Positions 46,312 through 58,676 of a DNA stretch of 64,000 nt are shown one piece after another. Source of the DNA: Epiperipatus broadwayi (Eukaryota; Onychophora; Udeonychophora; Euonychophora; Peripatidae); the NCBI GenBank assembly GCA_028023455.1, contig JAQFVV010006245.1, forward strand, positions 6,565,276-6,629,275. Reading direction: 5' to 3'. Position 1 is the first letter of the stretch. Every line of letters begins with the position of its first letter. Position numbers and translations under genes: made by a program. Under the pieces are notes generated by a model. It was not told where the DNA came from and made no database searches. It saw only the letters and a program-made list of their open reading frames with translations.

Positions 46312-46562
46312 GGATTTAAAAGTTCGAATTACACGCACACATGTACAGTTTTATAGTTGCAAAAAATGGCAGGTAGATCTGTTACGTTTAGTTCCAGATA
46401 ATCAAATTTTGAATATTGCTGCATCAGTTGTGGAATGCCCTTCAAACTACAGAATTGGCCATCAAATGGCTTGTAAGAAGATACCTTCTGAAGAATTATG
46501 CCATATGCCTACAGTGTGGTGTTCATTGGTGATGTATTCTGCAGGTTTAGATGGGTGTAGAT
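46312..46562 (+). CDS. Candidate exon or relic ORF of unknown identity
   Basis: A frame without a start codon is open here and ends at a TGA at 46560-46562. It includes FYSCKKWQVDLLRLVPDNQI and IAASVVECPSNYRIGHQMAC. GC is clearly above the flanks. I recognise no domain, and no convincing splice acceptor is paired with a donor. It may equally be a decayed transposon piece, since it lies between two transposon-rich segments. Confidence 0.25.
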
Positions 46563-46701
46563 GACAATGCAGAATATGTCACCATCGAAGACCAATCAGA
46601 AAGGGGTCTTTCTTTTCCCAAAGTCATCTGCCTCTGGGAACAATTATAAATATAGTGTATTTTTGGGTGCATAATTTGCCCCAAGAATATACATTGTGCA
46701 C

Positions 46702-47460
46702 AGCTATATAATCACATAATAATTTTATACATAAAAAGCCTTTTTTCAGCACATCCTTTGGTGCCCTTTTCAAATGTTACTAATGTATTTAACATTAATG
46801 AATCACCTGACACAAAACCATCCAGTGTCCAAATGGAATTAAAACAAATAATAATAATATAAATAATTAAATCAAAACCCTCATATATAAATTGAATAAT
46901 TACAAAACAATTGACTATATCATAAACAATATTACGTGCATTTTTTATACAATTATATATATCATCTTATATAATTTTCCATTCATTTTTAATCAACCAA
47001 TTATTAACCAAATTTGTAGAAGTCTTATAAATATTATTTTGGATCTTATTGAAATTTAAATATTTAATACTTTTTTTAACATCTATTCTATGGCCATGTT
47101 TCAAGTAGGAAATATATAACATATATCTATCATCTCTTCTTTTAATAGCATTGTTATGTTCTTTGGCTCTTACCTCTAATTGTCTTCCAGTATGCCTAAA
47201 GTAAATCATTTTACAAATTTCACATGTAATTTTATATACAATTTTTTTTTTAACTGTAAATCATCCCTTAACTTATAATTATCTATTAATTGATCAAGAT
47301 TTTTACTATTTGACCAGCCAATATTTATATTCTCATTAATATAATTTTTATTATACCTTAAAGTATTATAAATGTTAATATAATTTTTATTATACCTTAA
47401 AGTATTATAAATGCTAGGATAATATGAATATAAATGAGGGATGAGTTATGGGTTGTGCAA
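46702..47460 (-). pseudogene. Penelope-like element, 3' part with GIY-YIG endonuclease, left arm of inverted pair
   Basis: On the minus strand the frame at 46967-47209, extended upward, reads CKMIYFRHTGRQLEVRAKEH, then NNAIKRRDDRYMLY, YLKHGHRIDVKKS and NWLIKNEWKII. This is the GIY-YIG endonuclease at the C-terminus of Penelope-like polyproteins (IYFRHTGR, then the EHN and HGH positions). An N-terminal piece (IYNTLRYN, NINIGWSN) lies at 47260-47440 in a shifted frame. A 31-base local duplication occurs near 47340-47410. The 3' untranslated part runs to about 46702. The reverse transcriptase is missing from this arm. Confidence 0.8.
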
Positions 47461-47469
47461 TTAGTGGTT

Positions 47470-48664
47470 TAATATCAATGAATTAGAAAATATATTATTC
47501 TAAATATGTTGATATTTTAATTATTGGTAATAAAAGAGTAATGAATATATTTATAATGAGTTTAATAATAATATATATAATTAAATTTACTTAAGTAGAA
47601 TTTGAAGATAAGATTAAATATTTAGATATAGAAATTAATATAGATAACGATAATAAAATTACTTTAAAACATTTTATTAAAAAAACATAAATTAAGAAAA
47701 AATATTCATGTAGATTCATAACAAGCATGTGCACAAAAATTAGCAATAATTAAAATTTTAAATATAGGAATGATAAATACAATATAGATAAAAGTGTAGC
47801 TCAATTGTAAAAAAATCAATTTATTAAATTATATAAAGATTATGGATATAATCCTATAACTATTAGCAATATATTTTTTACTTCTAAAAAATCTATAGTA
47901 GATGATAAAATTTTTGAGAATAATGATGGTATTGATAATGATAATAATGAATCAAGTAAGAAATGGATTAAACTTTCATATTATCCTAGGATTTATAATA
48001 CTTTAAGGTGTAATACAAATTATATTGATGAGAATATAAATATTGGCTGGTCAAATAGTAAAAATCTTGATCAATGAATAGGTAATTATAGATTAAGGCA
48101 TGATTTACAGCTCAAAAAAGAAATTGTATATAAAATTACATGCAAAATTTGTAAGATGATTTACTTCGGGCATACTATTAGAGGTAAAAGCCAAAAAACA
48201 ATAATGCTATTAAAAGAAAAGATGATAGGTCTGCATTGTATATTCACTACTTGAAATATGGCCATACAATAGATGCTAAAAAAAGTACTAAATATTTAAA
48301 TTTCATCAAAGATCCAAAAAGAAGACAAATATATGAAACATATTATAAGTCTTCTACAAATTTGGTTAATTAAAAATGAATGGAAAATTATATAAGATGA
48401 TATATATAATTGTACTAAAAAATGCCTGTAATATTGTTTGACAGTCAATTATTTTGTAATTATTCAATTTATATATGAGGGTTTTGATTTGTTTTAATTA
48501 TTTATTTTATTATTGTTTGTTTTAATTTCACTATTGGACACTGGATGGTTTTATGTCAGGTGATTCGTTAACATTAAATACATTAGTAACATTTGAAAAA
48601 GGCACCAAAGGAGGTGTTGAAAAAAGCTTTTTATGTATAAAATTATTATTTGATTATATAGCTC
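47470..48664 (+). pseudogene. Penelope-like element, RT C-terminus plus GIY-YIG endonuclease, right arm
   Basis: On the plus strand, KYVDILIIGNKR near 47497 is the RT YVDD box with one D lost, followed by FEDKIKYLDIEI near 47596. Then come KKWIKLSYYPRIYNTLRCNT near 47960, IGWSNSKNLDQ, VYKITCKICKMIYFGHTIR near 48125, and RSALYIHYLKYGHTIDAKKS-like sequence near 48225. Frameshifts and stops are several. The last 700 bases mirror 46702-47460 down to the 3' untranslated block GGGCACCAAAGGAGG, ending near 48664. Opposed, 5'-truncated copies joined at their upstream sides are a known Penelope arrangement. Confidence 0.82.
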
Positions 48665-51600
48665 TTATAAAAAAATATTATTTTCTGATTATTATTTGGT
48701 GGAAAAGCAGCATAAGGATTTTTATTCCTTTCCAATTATGTTAATAAATACATGATTTAATAATATTAGTAATTATACTTGAATTATTTTCATCATCTTG
48801 AATTAACTATTAATTCTTTGGAAAAATTTAAACATTATTTAAACTTTTCAAATACATTGAACCATTAATAAAAGCACATGGATTAGTATATAACATGTTT
48901 AGAATAGATTTATTGTTCTTTCTTTTCAGATATGGCTAGTCTGACAATTGACAATATTTGGTATGGGATCAAACCTGAGAATTTTAGATTCATAAATAAT
49001 AAATTTAAGATAATATAGAAAGATCTTTGGTTTAATTCTCATGCTAGTATGTCAATGTCATCCCAGCAACATTTGAAGAAGAAAGAAAAATATCACTTGA
49101 CACAGTATTACATACTAACCTGTGTGCTATTAGTAAAAAGACTACATTTGAAAAGTTTAAATAATTTGAATTTTTCTGAAGACATTTAATTCTAGACAAT
49201 GAAAATAGTCCAATATATAATTACAAGCAAAATGTCATTTTCACAAACTTTCAAACAATAAAGTACTTTATGGCATAAATTGGCTTATGTGAAACCAAAA
49301 TTACATAAAGCAAAGATAAATAATTCAAATTATCTAGACAAATTAAATATGTAATTTAATATTATTCACCAATACTATACAATAGAATGAATACCATTAT
49401 TCCAAAGTCTTGGATCATGATACCTTTAAAGATTTATAAAATTTATGTATTTAGACAGTCGCTTAATAAATAGCTATAATTATAACAGTAAAAAAAAAAA
49501 AATCTTCAAAATAAATGTAATACATGAGTATAATTTAAATGTAACTTATTATCAAATGTTATATAAAAAAATATTGCTGATTCCAGAAAAATGTTTGCAT
49601 TATATATGTGACAGAAAAGTTGATAGTATAATAAAAGTTCCATCATTTTTATGTTATTTTATAAATTGTGATCTACATAAAAGTGATCGAGGGAAGAAAA
49701 AAATGCTTAAAAGTATGACACTAAATTCCTATACTTGCTGCTTAAAAAAGATTATTTATTCAAAAAATATTAATAAAATTATTATTAAATATATATATAT
49801 CACACTTTTAACATTTATACAAATTTATTATAAGACATTATTTGTAAAAATAAAAACAAAAGGTAAAAGATTAAATTTAAATTATAATAGTAATTTATTC
49901 TACAATCAAATATAAAATATAAAAATATTTAATAATAAAAACTTATATTTACTGGGCACTAAAAAGCTAAAAACAGTAAAAATAAAGGCATTTATTATAA
50001 AATATTTTTTACATACATTATTTTTAATTTTTTTTGTATTTAGTTATTTTTTGTAATTATATATATTTAAAAATGAAAAACGATGTCATAGTTTGTGTAA
50101 TATTTTAAAGAAAATTTGCAAGTAAATTAATGTCTTGAGTAAAAAACTTCACCTATCAATTTTGGAATAGGCAAATCGTTCTTTAAATACCTTTCTATAT
50201 TGGAATATTTTATTTTTACAATTAAATCTTTTTTCTATATATTATATAATAATTTTTATCTATTAATTTATAAGTGAAAGCTTTCAAGTGATACTAATTT
50301 TAAATATTAATTTTTTTTTTTAATATGAAAATAAATATCTAAAAAATTCTTATCTATAACAATGGATGAAGCAGCCATTGGATGTAATTTACCTATTCAA
50401 AAAGTTAAAAAAAATGCAATATTGGATATTTGAAATTTATGTTATTAAAAATAATATATTTAGGATTAGTTATTATTAAAGAAAGGAAAAAAAAGCTAAA
50501 AGTTTATAAATTATTTATTACTATTTAAATTTTAAAGAGTATTTTATTTACTATTTTGACAAAAACAATTTTTTAAAAATCCAATTGAGAGTGCTTCCAA
50601 TTGCTGTAACAAACTTTCTAAGAATTGTCTTTAAAAAACTGCTTTGACACATGAAAAACTGTTTTCAAAGACAATCTCATACTAGTGAAATAACTTTGGT
50701 TTAAAAATAAGTATTTTACAAAAAGATTGCATCATTATCATTAATTTGTGAACCAATTTCATTTTTTCTTTATAAATCTACAATATTCAGCAATTCAGCC
50801 CCAGGCTAAAACCTTCAGCCAATCAAAAATTAGCCACCTCCTTCATAGCTTTATCATAACAATAGGGTACTGTCAATCATGCAAAACCATCCATATAATG
50901 CTGACATCTTCAGGTTTTTTACAAAATATTATGGCAGCGGATAACCAGGAAATTTTCAAACCATTTGCAAACTGTAATATAATTATAAATAGGCTTAAAC
51001 CATCAGAAAAAATAGCAATTGCAGCACCATTATAATGTGTAATTGTCAAAATCAATCACAGACATAGCTTTCATTGATTTAGCCCATTAAAACTTGATTC
51101 AAATATTATTATAAAAACAACTTTTATAATCAATTGAAAGATTTGCTTTTATTTCTATTTTAAGTGATCATTAATACTAATTAGTGTAATCTTTTTTTAA
51201 ATAAAAGTGTTTAAAAAAATACCACTCTATTGTGCACTTCATTACTGAATCAATATCAACATATTCAGAATTCAGTCAATCAACATCTCTACAATAAATA
51301 AACTAGGAAAATCATTGTCCTATTGCATGGCCATTGATTTCTAAATCCATTTGATAGAAATCTGGTAAATGTCAATTACAAAATTTTCTCTAAACCACCA
51401 AACAAAAAGGAGTTTTTAAGTTAAATAAGTGTTTAAAAATAATAAAAATGACTAACTAAACATTGAAATATCTTAACACATACTACATTCTGATATATTT
51501 TATTCCTTACTTAAGGATTTAATCCTTCCATAGTGCAGGATTTTCTGATGTTTTTCTTTGTCTCACATATCAATGTAAAATATATGATTAAATGATTATT

Positions 51601-52739
51601 ACTTATCAGAAAATAATAAATTTGACTTGATTTGATAGACATTTTTGTTTACTCCTGAAATAAATTTTAAATATTCACATTTTGTTTCTATAAATATTTA
51701 AAAAAATGAGATCGTAATCCAAAAAGATTACACATCATCATTTCAGAAAGATTATTTTCAATTTTTCAAAATCAACAAAATCTTTGTTATTTCTTATTTT
51801 TAAAAATGTAAAAGAATATTTATTTTTTTGTCTTACATCTAATAAATTATGCTTTAAAAGTTTAAAATTTATGGGTATTTATTGCAAAATTGTGATATTT
51901 TCATGCTCCTAAGTATAAGTAGATTGCTTACATAGAAGCTAAGCTTGTAAATTGCTTCAGGCCACATTCACTTTAGCTGCTAATATAACATATTTGAAAA
52001 CAAACTATTTCCAGTTAAAATAAGTTTTTAATAATTTATATTTCTTGATATCTAATAAATATAGTGTAAATTATTGCAAAAAAAATATTCTAAAACCTTA
52101 ATAAATTTGCAAAGAAAAACACTTTTGGCTATTGAAACTATTTTCTTTAAACAATGTCATAAAATACTGAAGCTATGCATATATACATACAAATATATAT
52201 ATGCTGGCTTCACCATTCACTGTGGACTAACTAAGATTAAGCCAACCACAGTGAATGTATGTTTCTTAAAATAAATTACCATCTGCACAAATACTTACAT
52301 AAGTTAAAGAAGGAAATTGTTTAAAGTAAAAAAGATTTAATGAAATAAAATATAGAAAGTTTAAATTTTTATTTGTAACTATTTTTTAAAATAAGGCAGA
52401 AACAGATAAGATAAATTTTCTTTATTAAATAGAATCCATTAAAGAATGCAATTAATGTATGAAACATTTTAATTGAAAAAAAAATTGATACCAGAAAATT
52501 TAAAACAATATGCTACTAATAAGTAGTTTAATTAAAAATAGAATTAAAAAGGGTATAAATAAAGAATTTTTCTTTTGTTCTGGGATTATGCTTACAGTCG
52601 TCTTGCTGAAGAATAAGTTTTTGTTCAGAATTTTTCAAAAGGACGTTTTGACAAATTTACAGGAAAGGTTTTGCTATACTTTCTGCAAGCAATAGCTTTC
52701 TTTCTGTTCACCATATATATCTATAAATTCAAAATGTGC
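48665..52739. other. Long AT-rich stretch without supported genes
   Basis: A 156-codon frame at 49445-49915 is rich in K, N, I and Y and is best explained by base composition. A slightly GC-richer block at 50770-51040 has open frames on both strands but no domain I know. B-box-like words (GGGATCAAACCT near 48966) are not accompanied by a tRNA fold. Confidence 0.45.
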
Positions 52740-52981
52740 TACTTTGCAAAAATGAGAGAATAATCTTCTTTGCTTTCACTCTCCTGCCCGTTCCTGAGAC
52801 TGAAGTCATAGACATGCGAGCCAGCCTGAGAACTCAAGTGCCCTGCATTCATGAGAAATGCTATACCCTGTTCAATACAAAATTCTTTCGATGGAAATGT
52901 GAAATAAGAGCAAGTCTTAAAAAAGGAACTGCCATGCAACATCAACAGCTTCCATTCTTACACCAGCCTTCTAGTTACCGG
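52740..52981 (+). CDS. Candidate exon, unknown product
   Basis: A GC-richer block encodes FAFTLLPVPETEVIDMRASL, RTQVPCIHEKCYTLFNTKFF and ATGATG-free sequence ending LHQPSSYR. It is followed by GTAACT, a possible donor at 52982. The minus strand is also open (52739-52945). No domain is recognised and no acceptor is convincing. It lies 75 bases from the assembly gap, so its context is incomplete. Confidence 0.25.
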
Positions 52982-53055
52982 TAACTATTTTATAATTTGA
53001 AATATGTTTGTCTTTCCTTAAGGTCAATCTTTAATATGTTTTTGTTATTCAATTA

Positions 53056-53555
53056 NNNNNNNNNNNNNNNNNNNNNNNNNNNNNNNNNNNNNNNNNNNNN
53101 NNNNNNNNNNNNNNNNNNNNNNNNNNNNNNNNNNNNNNNNNNNNNNNNNNNNNNNNNNNNNNNNNNNNNNNNNNNNNNNNNNNNNNNNNNNNNNNNNNNN
53201 NNNNNNNNNNNNNNNNNNNNNNNNNNNNNNNNNNNNNNNNNNNNNNNNNNNNNNNNNNNNNNNNNNNNNNNNNNNNNNNNNNNNNNNNNNNNNNNNNNNN
53301 NNNNNNNNNNNNNNNNNNNNNNNNNNNNNNNNNNNNNNNNNNNNNNNNNNNNNNNNNNNNNNNNNNNNNNNNNNNNNNNNNNNNNNNNNNNNNNNNNNNN
53401 NNNNNNNNNNNNNNNNNNNNNNNNNNNNNNNNNNNNNNNNNNNNNNNNNNNNNNNNNNNNNNNNNNNNNNNNNNNNNNNNNNNNNNNNNNNNNNNNNNNN
53501 NNNNNNNNNNNNNNNNNNNNNNNNNNNNNNNNNNNNNNNNNNNNNNNNNNNNNNN
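53056..53555. other. Assembly gap, 500 N
   Basis: The run of exactly 500 Ns is a scaffold gap of nominal size. The bases on each side are similar (TTTTGTTATTCAATTA before, TTTTGTGTTCAATTA after), as expected when a repeat caused the break. Any ORF spanning it is meaningless. Confidence 0.98.
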
Positions 53556-53620
53556 TTTTGTGTTCAATTATCTATATGTATATTAATATGTAGTATTAAT
53601 AGAGAAAAATGGATAAGGAC

Positions 53621-54720
53621 TTTGGTAGTGTGAAATTAAATAGTAAGAAAGTTTAGAATAAGTGAAGGGAAATATAAAGGTTGATAGGGTAAAGAATTAA
53701 AGTTTGGGGTAATTAAATAATAGAAGTGGTTAATAGAGGGAGCTAGGTGATGGGGAAAAAGAAGGAAGTTGAGAAGTGGTTAATAAAGAATTAAAAGTTA
53801 AAGTAATTTAGTAGTAGAAGTAGTTAATAGGGGGAGTTAGTTGATGGGAAAAGAGAGGAAGTTGGGAAGTGGTTATTAAAAAAAGATGGTGGAAAGGTGA
53901 AGGTAGAAGGAATGTTAAGGTAACATAGTTAAGTTTGTATTGATATTAAATATTGTAAGATGGTAGTTAAATAGGAAAAAATGGTAGGGAGTATTAGGAT
54001 ATATATGAGGGAGTTAAGGGGAAGGTATGAAGGTGTAGAATGAAGTAAGTAGTGTGGAAATGGGAGTGTATAAAAAAAGGGGGGAAATTATTTTAGTATA
54101 TTGGTTTTTGATTTTTAATATTTTGTTTTTTGATTTTATTAGAATATTGGTATATGATTTTTAATATTTTGTTTATTGATTTTTAATATTTTGTTTTTTG
54201 ATTTTTAATATTTTGATTTTTAATTTTTTATTTTTATTTTTATTTTTAAGTTTATTTTTTAATTTTAATTTTTGGGTTTTGGGTATTTGGTCTTATATAT
54301 GTAATTAGTTATGATAAAAATGATAATTTTTGATATTAAATTTTAGATTATTGGTTTAATGGGTTTTAAGGGTTTTGTTTTTAATGGTTTGATGATAAAA
54401 TTTGAATTGTTTTAATACATTTATTTGTTTGTCATTTTGAAGAATAATTTAAAAATGATTTTAAAATGTTTTTATTTTTTATTTTTATTGTTATTTTTTA
54501 TTTTTATTGTTATTTTTTTATTATTAGTTTGTTATTATTATTATATATATATTTTTTAATATTATATTTTTTGTAGTTTAATTTTTATGTGTTGGGTTTT
54601 TGAAAGATTTGGGAGGATTTTGGTTGAAAGGGTTTGGATTGAGTTGTTTTTGCTTTATATTATTTTGTTTTATTTTACTTTTATATGGAAATATGAATAA
54701 TAATAATTTTGGTTGTATTG
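53621..54720 (+). other. Cytosine-depleted tract (plus strand)
   Basis: By eye, the plus strand has only 7 C between 53641 and 54720 against about 230 G, in otherwise AT-rich DNA. The left part is purine-rich with a tandem unit of about 105 bases (TAATAGAAGTGGTTAATAGA at 53718 and TAGTAGAAGTAGTTAATAGG at 53810). The right part is built of GATTTTTAATATTTTG-like repeats. No frame longer than 60 codons is present. Normal C content returns abruptly near 54735. One-strand loss of C fits C-to-T deamination of that strand or a peculiar low-complexity repeat. Confidence 0.85.
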
Positions 54721-54752
54721 ATATAATATTTGTCTAATTTTTTATGTTGTAG

Positions 54753-54800
54753 TTCTGATGAAGACTGCTAGTACAGTCAAAACTGTAAAATATATAAATA
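54753..54800 (+). ncRNA. Relic hammerhead-like core at a PLE-like 3' end
   Basis: CTGATGA is followed by A, a 5-bp stem GACTG/CAGTC around CTAGTA, then AAAAC where GAAAC is expected, and then TGTAAAATATATAAATAAAG. The layout is that of hammerheads in Penelope-like terminal repeats. The G12-to-A change should abolish cleavage, and no stem I partner is obvious. Confidence 0.45.
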
Positions 54801-55489
54801 AAGTTATTTGCTTAAAGTGTTGAAGGAGTATTGATGAATTTATAGTGCTATATGTATATATTTGAAATCTATAGGTTTGCGTCTTGTAACAATTATATTT
54901 CGTCAATTGCTTCTTTTCTCTTTCTAAAAATAATATAATGGGTGGTGATTTACTTTATATAATGGCGATGGTAATTTTTATTAATTAAATTGTAAATGTG
55001 TCATTAAACCTTCCGTCATTATGCACCTATAATTAAGTTTTTTTTTTTATGTATATATTTTATTTTGGAAGGAGAGAAAGCAAATCACAGAAAGCACAAA
55101 TCCCCCTTTTTAAAAAATAAATTTTAACTATTAAACATTCTATTTAGTTTTTTTTCCCTGTTTTTTAGTCAATGGAAGAGTCATGAATGTATTATCCTAT
55201 TTTTGAAGAACGCTAAATAAAATAAAAGTTTGTATTCTATTTGTAAAAAAGAAAAAGAGAGCATACATATGACTATATATATATTAAAGTTTTAAATTAC
55301 ATACTGACTCTGCAGGTAGATGGGTTAAACTACAGCTAATCATTAAAATATCCGCCCTTTTTGTATAAATGATCTCACATTTGTGAAGGGAAAGTAAGAA
55401 TTATTATAGTATAATGGATTTTCTGTTTAGTTAGACTTTCGTATATATATATTTGCAAAGGGGTTTTTTTTTAAAAAAAAAATTAAAGG
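54801..55489. other. AT-rich stretch, nothing recognised
   Basis: Simple runs and AT repeats only. Confidence 0.5.
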
Positions 55490-56098
55490 TTGTTTGACCG
55501 TATTTGTATTATATTGCTTTCTGGGTTGATCTGTGAGCATCTCAGCATGTGTTCAGGCCAACTTTTTACCAAAGGTCTATATAGACTAATCCCTTTGCTT
55601 CGCGGATCAAATGAAAATTAATGAAACTGGATCTCATCTCTTTCAGAATATTTACATGTATAAGAATACATAACTGGACATAAGCCAGCAAAACTCCTGC
55701 CTGAATTTGGTGCGGGGGCGGAGGGGGTCCCAGTTTCCTTTACCTCTGTCTGAGACTGGGGAGAAAGATTTTGTAAAAGAATAAAATAAAAAAAATTTGG
55801 TGGGTTGTTTTTGTATTAGTATGATTTCTTGTTGGGTGGTGTGGGGGCGTCTCAGCATGTGTACACAGCACTCTTTTACCAAGTCTACATAGGCTAATAC
55901 TTGCTTCAGGATCACAATGAAGATTAATGAAATTGGATCTCATCTCTTTCAGAATATTTACATGTATAAGAATACATAACTGGACATAAGCAGTAAAACT
56001 CCTGCCTGAATTCGGATCACGCGGTCAGTGAACGAATTCCATTTTCTCTATCTCAGTTTAGAGATGGAGAGCTATCCAGACCTCATGTTAGCCTACTG
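55490..56098 (+). repeat. Tandem duplication, period ~305 bp
   Basis: GGATCTCATCTCTTTCAGAA, ATTTACATGTATAAGAATAC and ATAACTGGACATAAGC occur from about 55628 and again from about 55933, about 305 bases apart. Flanking words match too: ATCTCAGCATGTGTTCA and GTCTCAGCATGTGTACA, AACTCCTGCCTGAATT in both. The copies differ by several substitutions and indels. The unit has higher GC than its surroundings and no shared long frame. It may be a repeat family of its own. Confidence 0.85.
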
Positions 56099-58676
56099 GT
56101 TTTGCCATCATGTCTTGAGAGCCATTCTAGCTCACAATATTCGATTGCCTTAGGATGTAATATTGTATATTTATTTTAAAAAAAAGACCTTTAAAATATT
56201 GAAATGTTTCTAACAAAAGCTGAAAATTTTGGTTCGGGTCACTATTTAATTTTTAGAAGAGGGCTGTACCTTAAATGCATCCAAAATATGTTTTAGTTTT
56301 ACCATTTATTTTTTACCTTGTGCTCTCAATTGACATAGAGTCAACTGAAATTATTTCCTCTCTTTAAATTGTGTAATCTGACCGTTGGCTAGAAATATTC
56401 CCCAAATTATAATATAAATTAGTCCTTTTTTTTTTGTTCTCATGACAGAAAGGTGATTTTACTACACATCTGTATACAGTTGCAGGGAAAATAGCCTGTA
56501 ACACCATTAATAAAGCTTTGTGTAGTTCTGCTAGTGTAAATAATAAAAGTTTCTTTTGTTTTTCATTCACTATAATTAAAACCACATAGTATTGTTTTCT
56601 TTTTGTGATATATAAACACCTGGTCATTATATATGTTAAAAATTCCTTTTTGTGGTCTCCTCTCCCTGACCACCAGGCATACATTAGGAATAAATTCTAA
56701 AGGTTTGGGGAGTAAGTTGCTTAGTAGCAATCTGGAGGAGTAGGTGAGGTTTGAATCCACTCTACCTGCATCTCTAGGTTAGGTTAAAGCAGCTCTACTT
56801 TTCATACCATTACAATAATGAACGTTTTATGGTCTCGCCTTCACACAATGGATAATCATGTCAGGACGGGGTTTATGTCTATTGTAAGCCAGTTATTTTT
56901 GAATTTCCCATCACCTATCGTAATTTTTTTAATGAAATTTTTATATAATAAAATATATAGAAAAATATGCATTTTGACATAATACTTGCAGAAAAATTTA
57001 CCAAGGGGCGAATTGCTAAAAAAAATGAACATACTCACGAGAAAATTACGGAGGGTTAATAGAAAGGATAATTCTTGGACTTATAAAAAAAACCTGATAT
57101 AATAAATTCAATATAAATTTCTATTACTACATTAATATAAATCATGGTTGACTGCTAAACCTATCTTGAGATAAGTACATTAATAATGATTCAAATCAGC
57201 TAAACAATAAATCCAAAGGTTTAAATAATGTTATTAAACTATAGTTCAAATAACCAGCCATATAGCCTCATAACTCAAGATTAGTAAAATTTCTAAAATT
57301 TTAAAATACATCCAATACATATCTTTTGAAAAGAATTGTTCTTCAAAAGAAATCTGCTTACTTTTTGTAAATAACATTACATATCATAAACTCTTAACAA
57401 TTGCAAATACTGCTTATTATTTATCATAAATACTGTTATTAATATAGAAACATCCCAATTGACACAATTATAGATAATTATTAAATTGACAAAATATTAT
57501 TTATGTTAAAAAATTATCACTTATGTTAAGAAAACTGCTTGCTTAAATTTCATCTTATTATTTACATTTAACATATACATATTGGTATATTAATGTATAA
57601 AATTGATTTATCTATTACTATTTGGATCAGTCTCAAATTTAATGCCAATTAAATCCAAATTTTGTTATACTTTATTTTATAAATTTTATTTTTTAACAAT
57701 ACTTCATCAGATAAATAAATTATAGTACTTTCATTTTACATTTTTAATTTCTTGTTCTATATCTTCCAATATTGCAAATATTAATTTTATTTTTTCCTAA
57801 TTTTCTTTTTGTTGATCTTGAAATTTCTATAGTTCTTCATATAAGCATATTATTCTGATATAATTATATAACTAAAAAATTATTTTTGAAGAATTATCAT
57901 AGTTTGACAATTATTTCCTGGTTTTTTTTCCAATTTGTAATTGACAATATTGTTGTTTTTTTTTTTAAAATTATAACTACACACCAATTTTCCTCCATCA
58001 TCCAATTTCACAAGTGTCCAAAATCTTTTACGCACTGCTTCAGCTCATTTGCCATCTTTTTTGTTCAGAATTTGAAGAGAAACTATTTATTGGAGTTTTT
58101 TTAAAAAATTGATTGTATTAAATCTTTTATACTTGTGTTTATACACATATTATTAATAATATACTTATTTTACTTTAATTTCTGTTTATATGTGTAGTTT
58201 GCTACTAAAGTTTTGTATTAATTAAAATAAGAAAATGCCAAAAGAGGTTAACAAAATTTTAATAATTGTTTTAAAGGTTTGAAAAAGTTATATTTTAGGC
58301 TGATACTATTGTGAAACATTTCTTTGAAGTTTAGCATTAATTATATAACAAACAAAAAAAAAACTGATCAACAGTAAAAAAAAAAAAGACTTTTACATAA
58401 AATAAAAGCAAGAATATTTACAATTAAATAATATCACCATATTTAAAATAGAGTACTTTTGGCTTTTAAAGTCTAAAAACAATATTTAAGTTATCCTGCC
58501 TACCAGGCTGGACAGTTGACTTTTTTTAAAATATAGTTTCAGGGGCATACAACAAATATTTAAAAAAAAAGGCTGACAAGTAGCAATTGTATTTTTTTTT
58601 TATATGAATACAAAAAAAATGAAAATATTATAATTAATTAGAATTAATGGTAATACAGCATCTATTGATCCACACT
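56099..58676. other. Non-coding stretch
   Basis: A minus-strand segment at 56690-56790 has words resembling tRNA A and B boxes (GGATTCAAACC), but no cloverleaf could be drawn. The open frame MDSNLTYSSRLLLSNLL overlapping it is unrecognised. The remainder is AT-rich. Confidence 0.4.

Noticed and set aside
49445-49915. 156-codon open frame on the plus strand
   Set aside because: Composition is dominated by K, N, I and Y, as expected in very AT-rich DNA with few G/C. There is no domain and no periodicity, and it contains A-run-encoded lysines.
52997-53593. Long frames on both strands at 53 kb
   Set aside because: They consist of the 500 Ns of the assembly gap.
56690-56790. Minus-strand A-box and B-box-like words
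   Set aside because: No cloverleaf and no repeat tail; could be chance.
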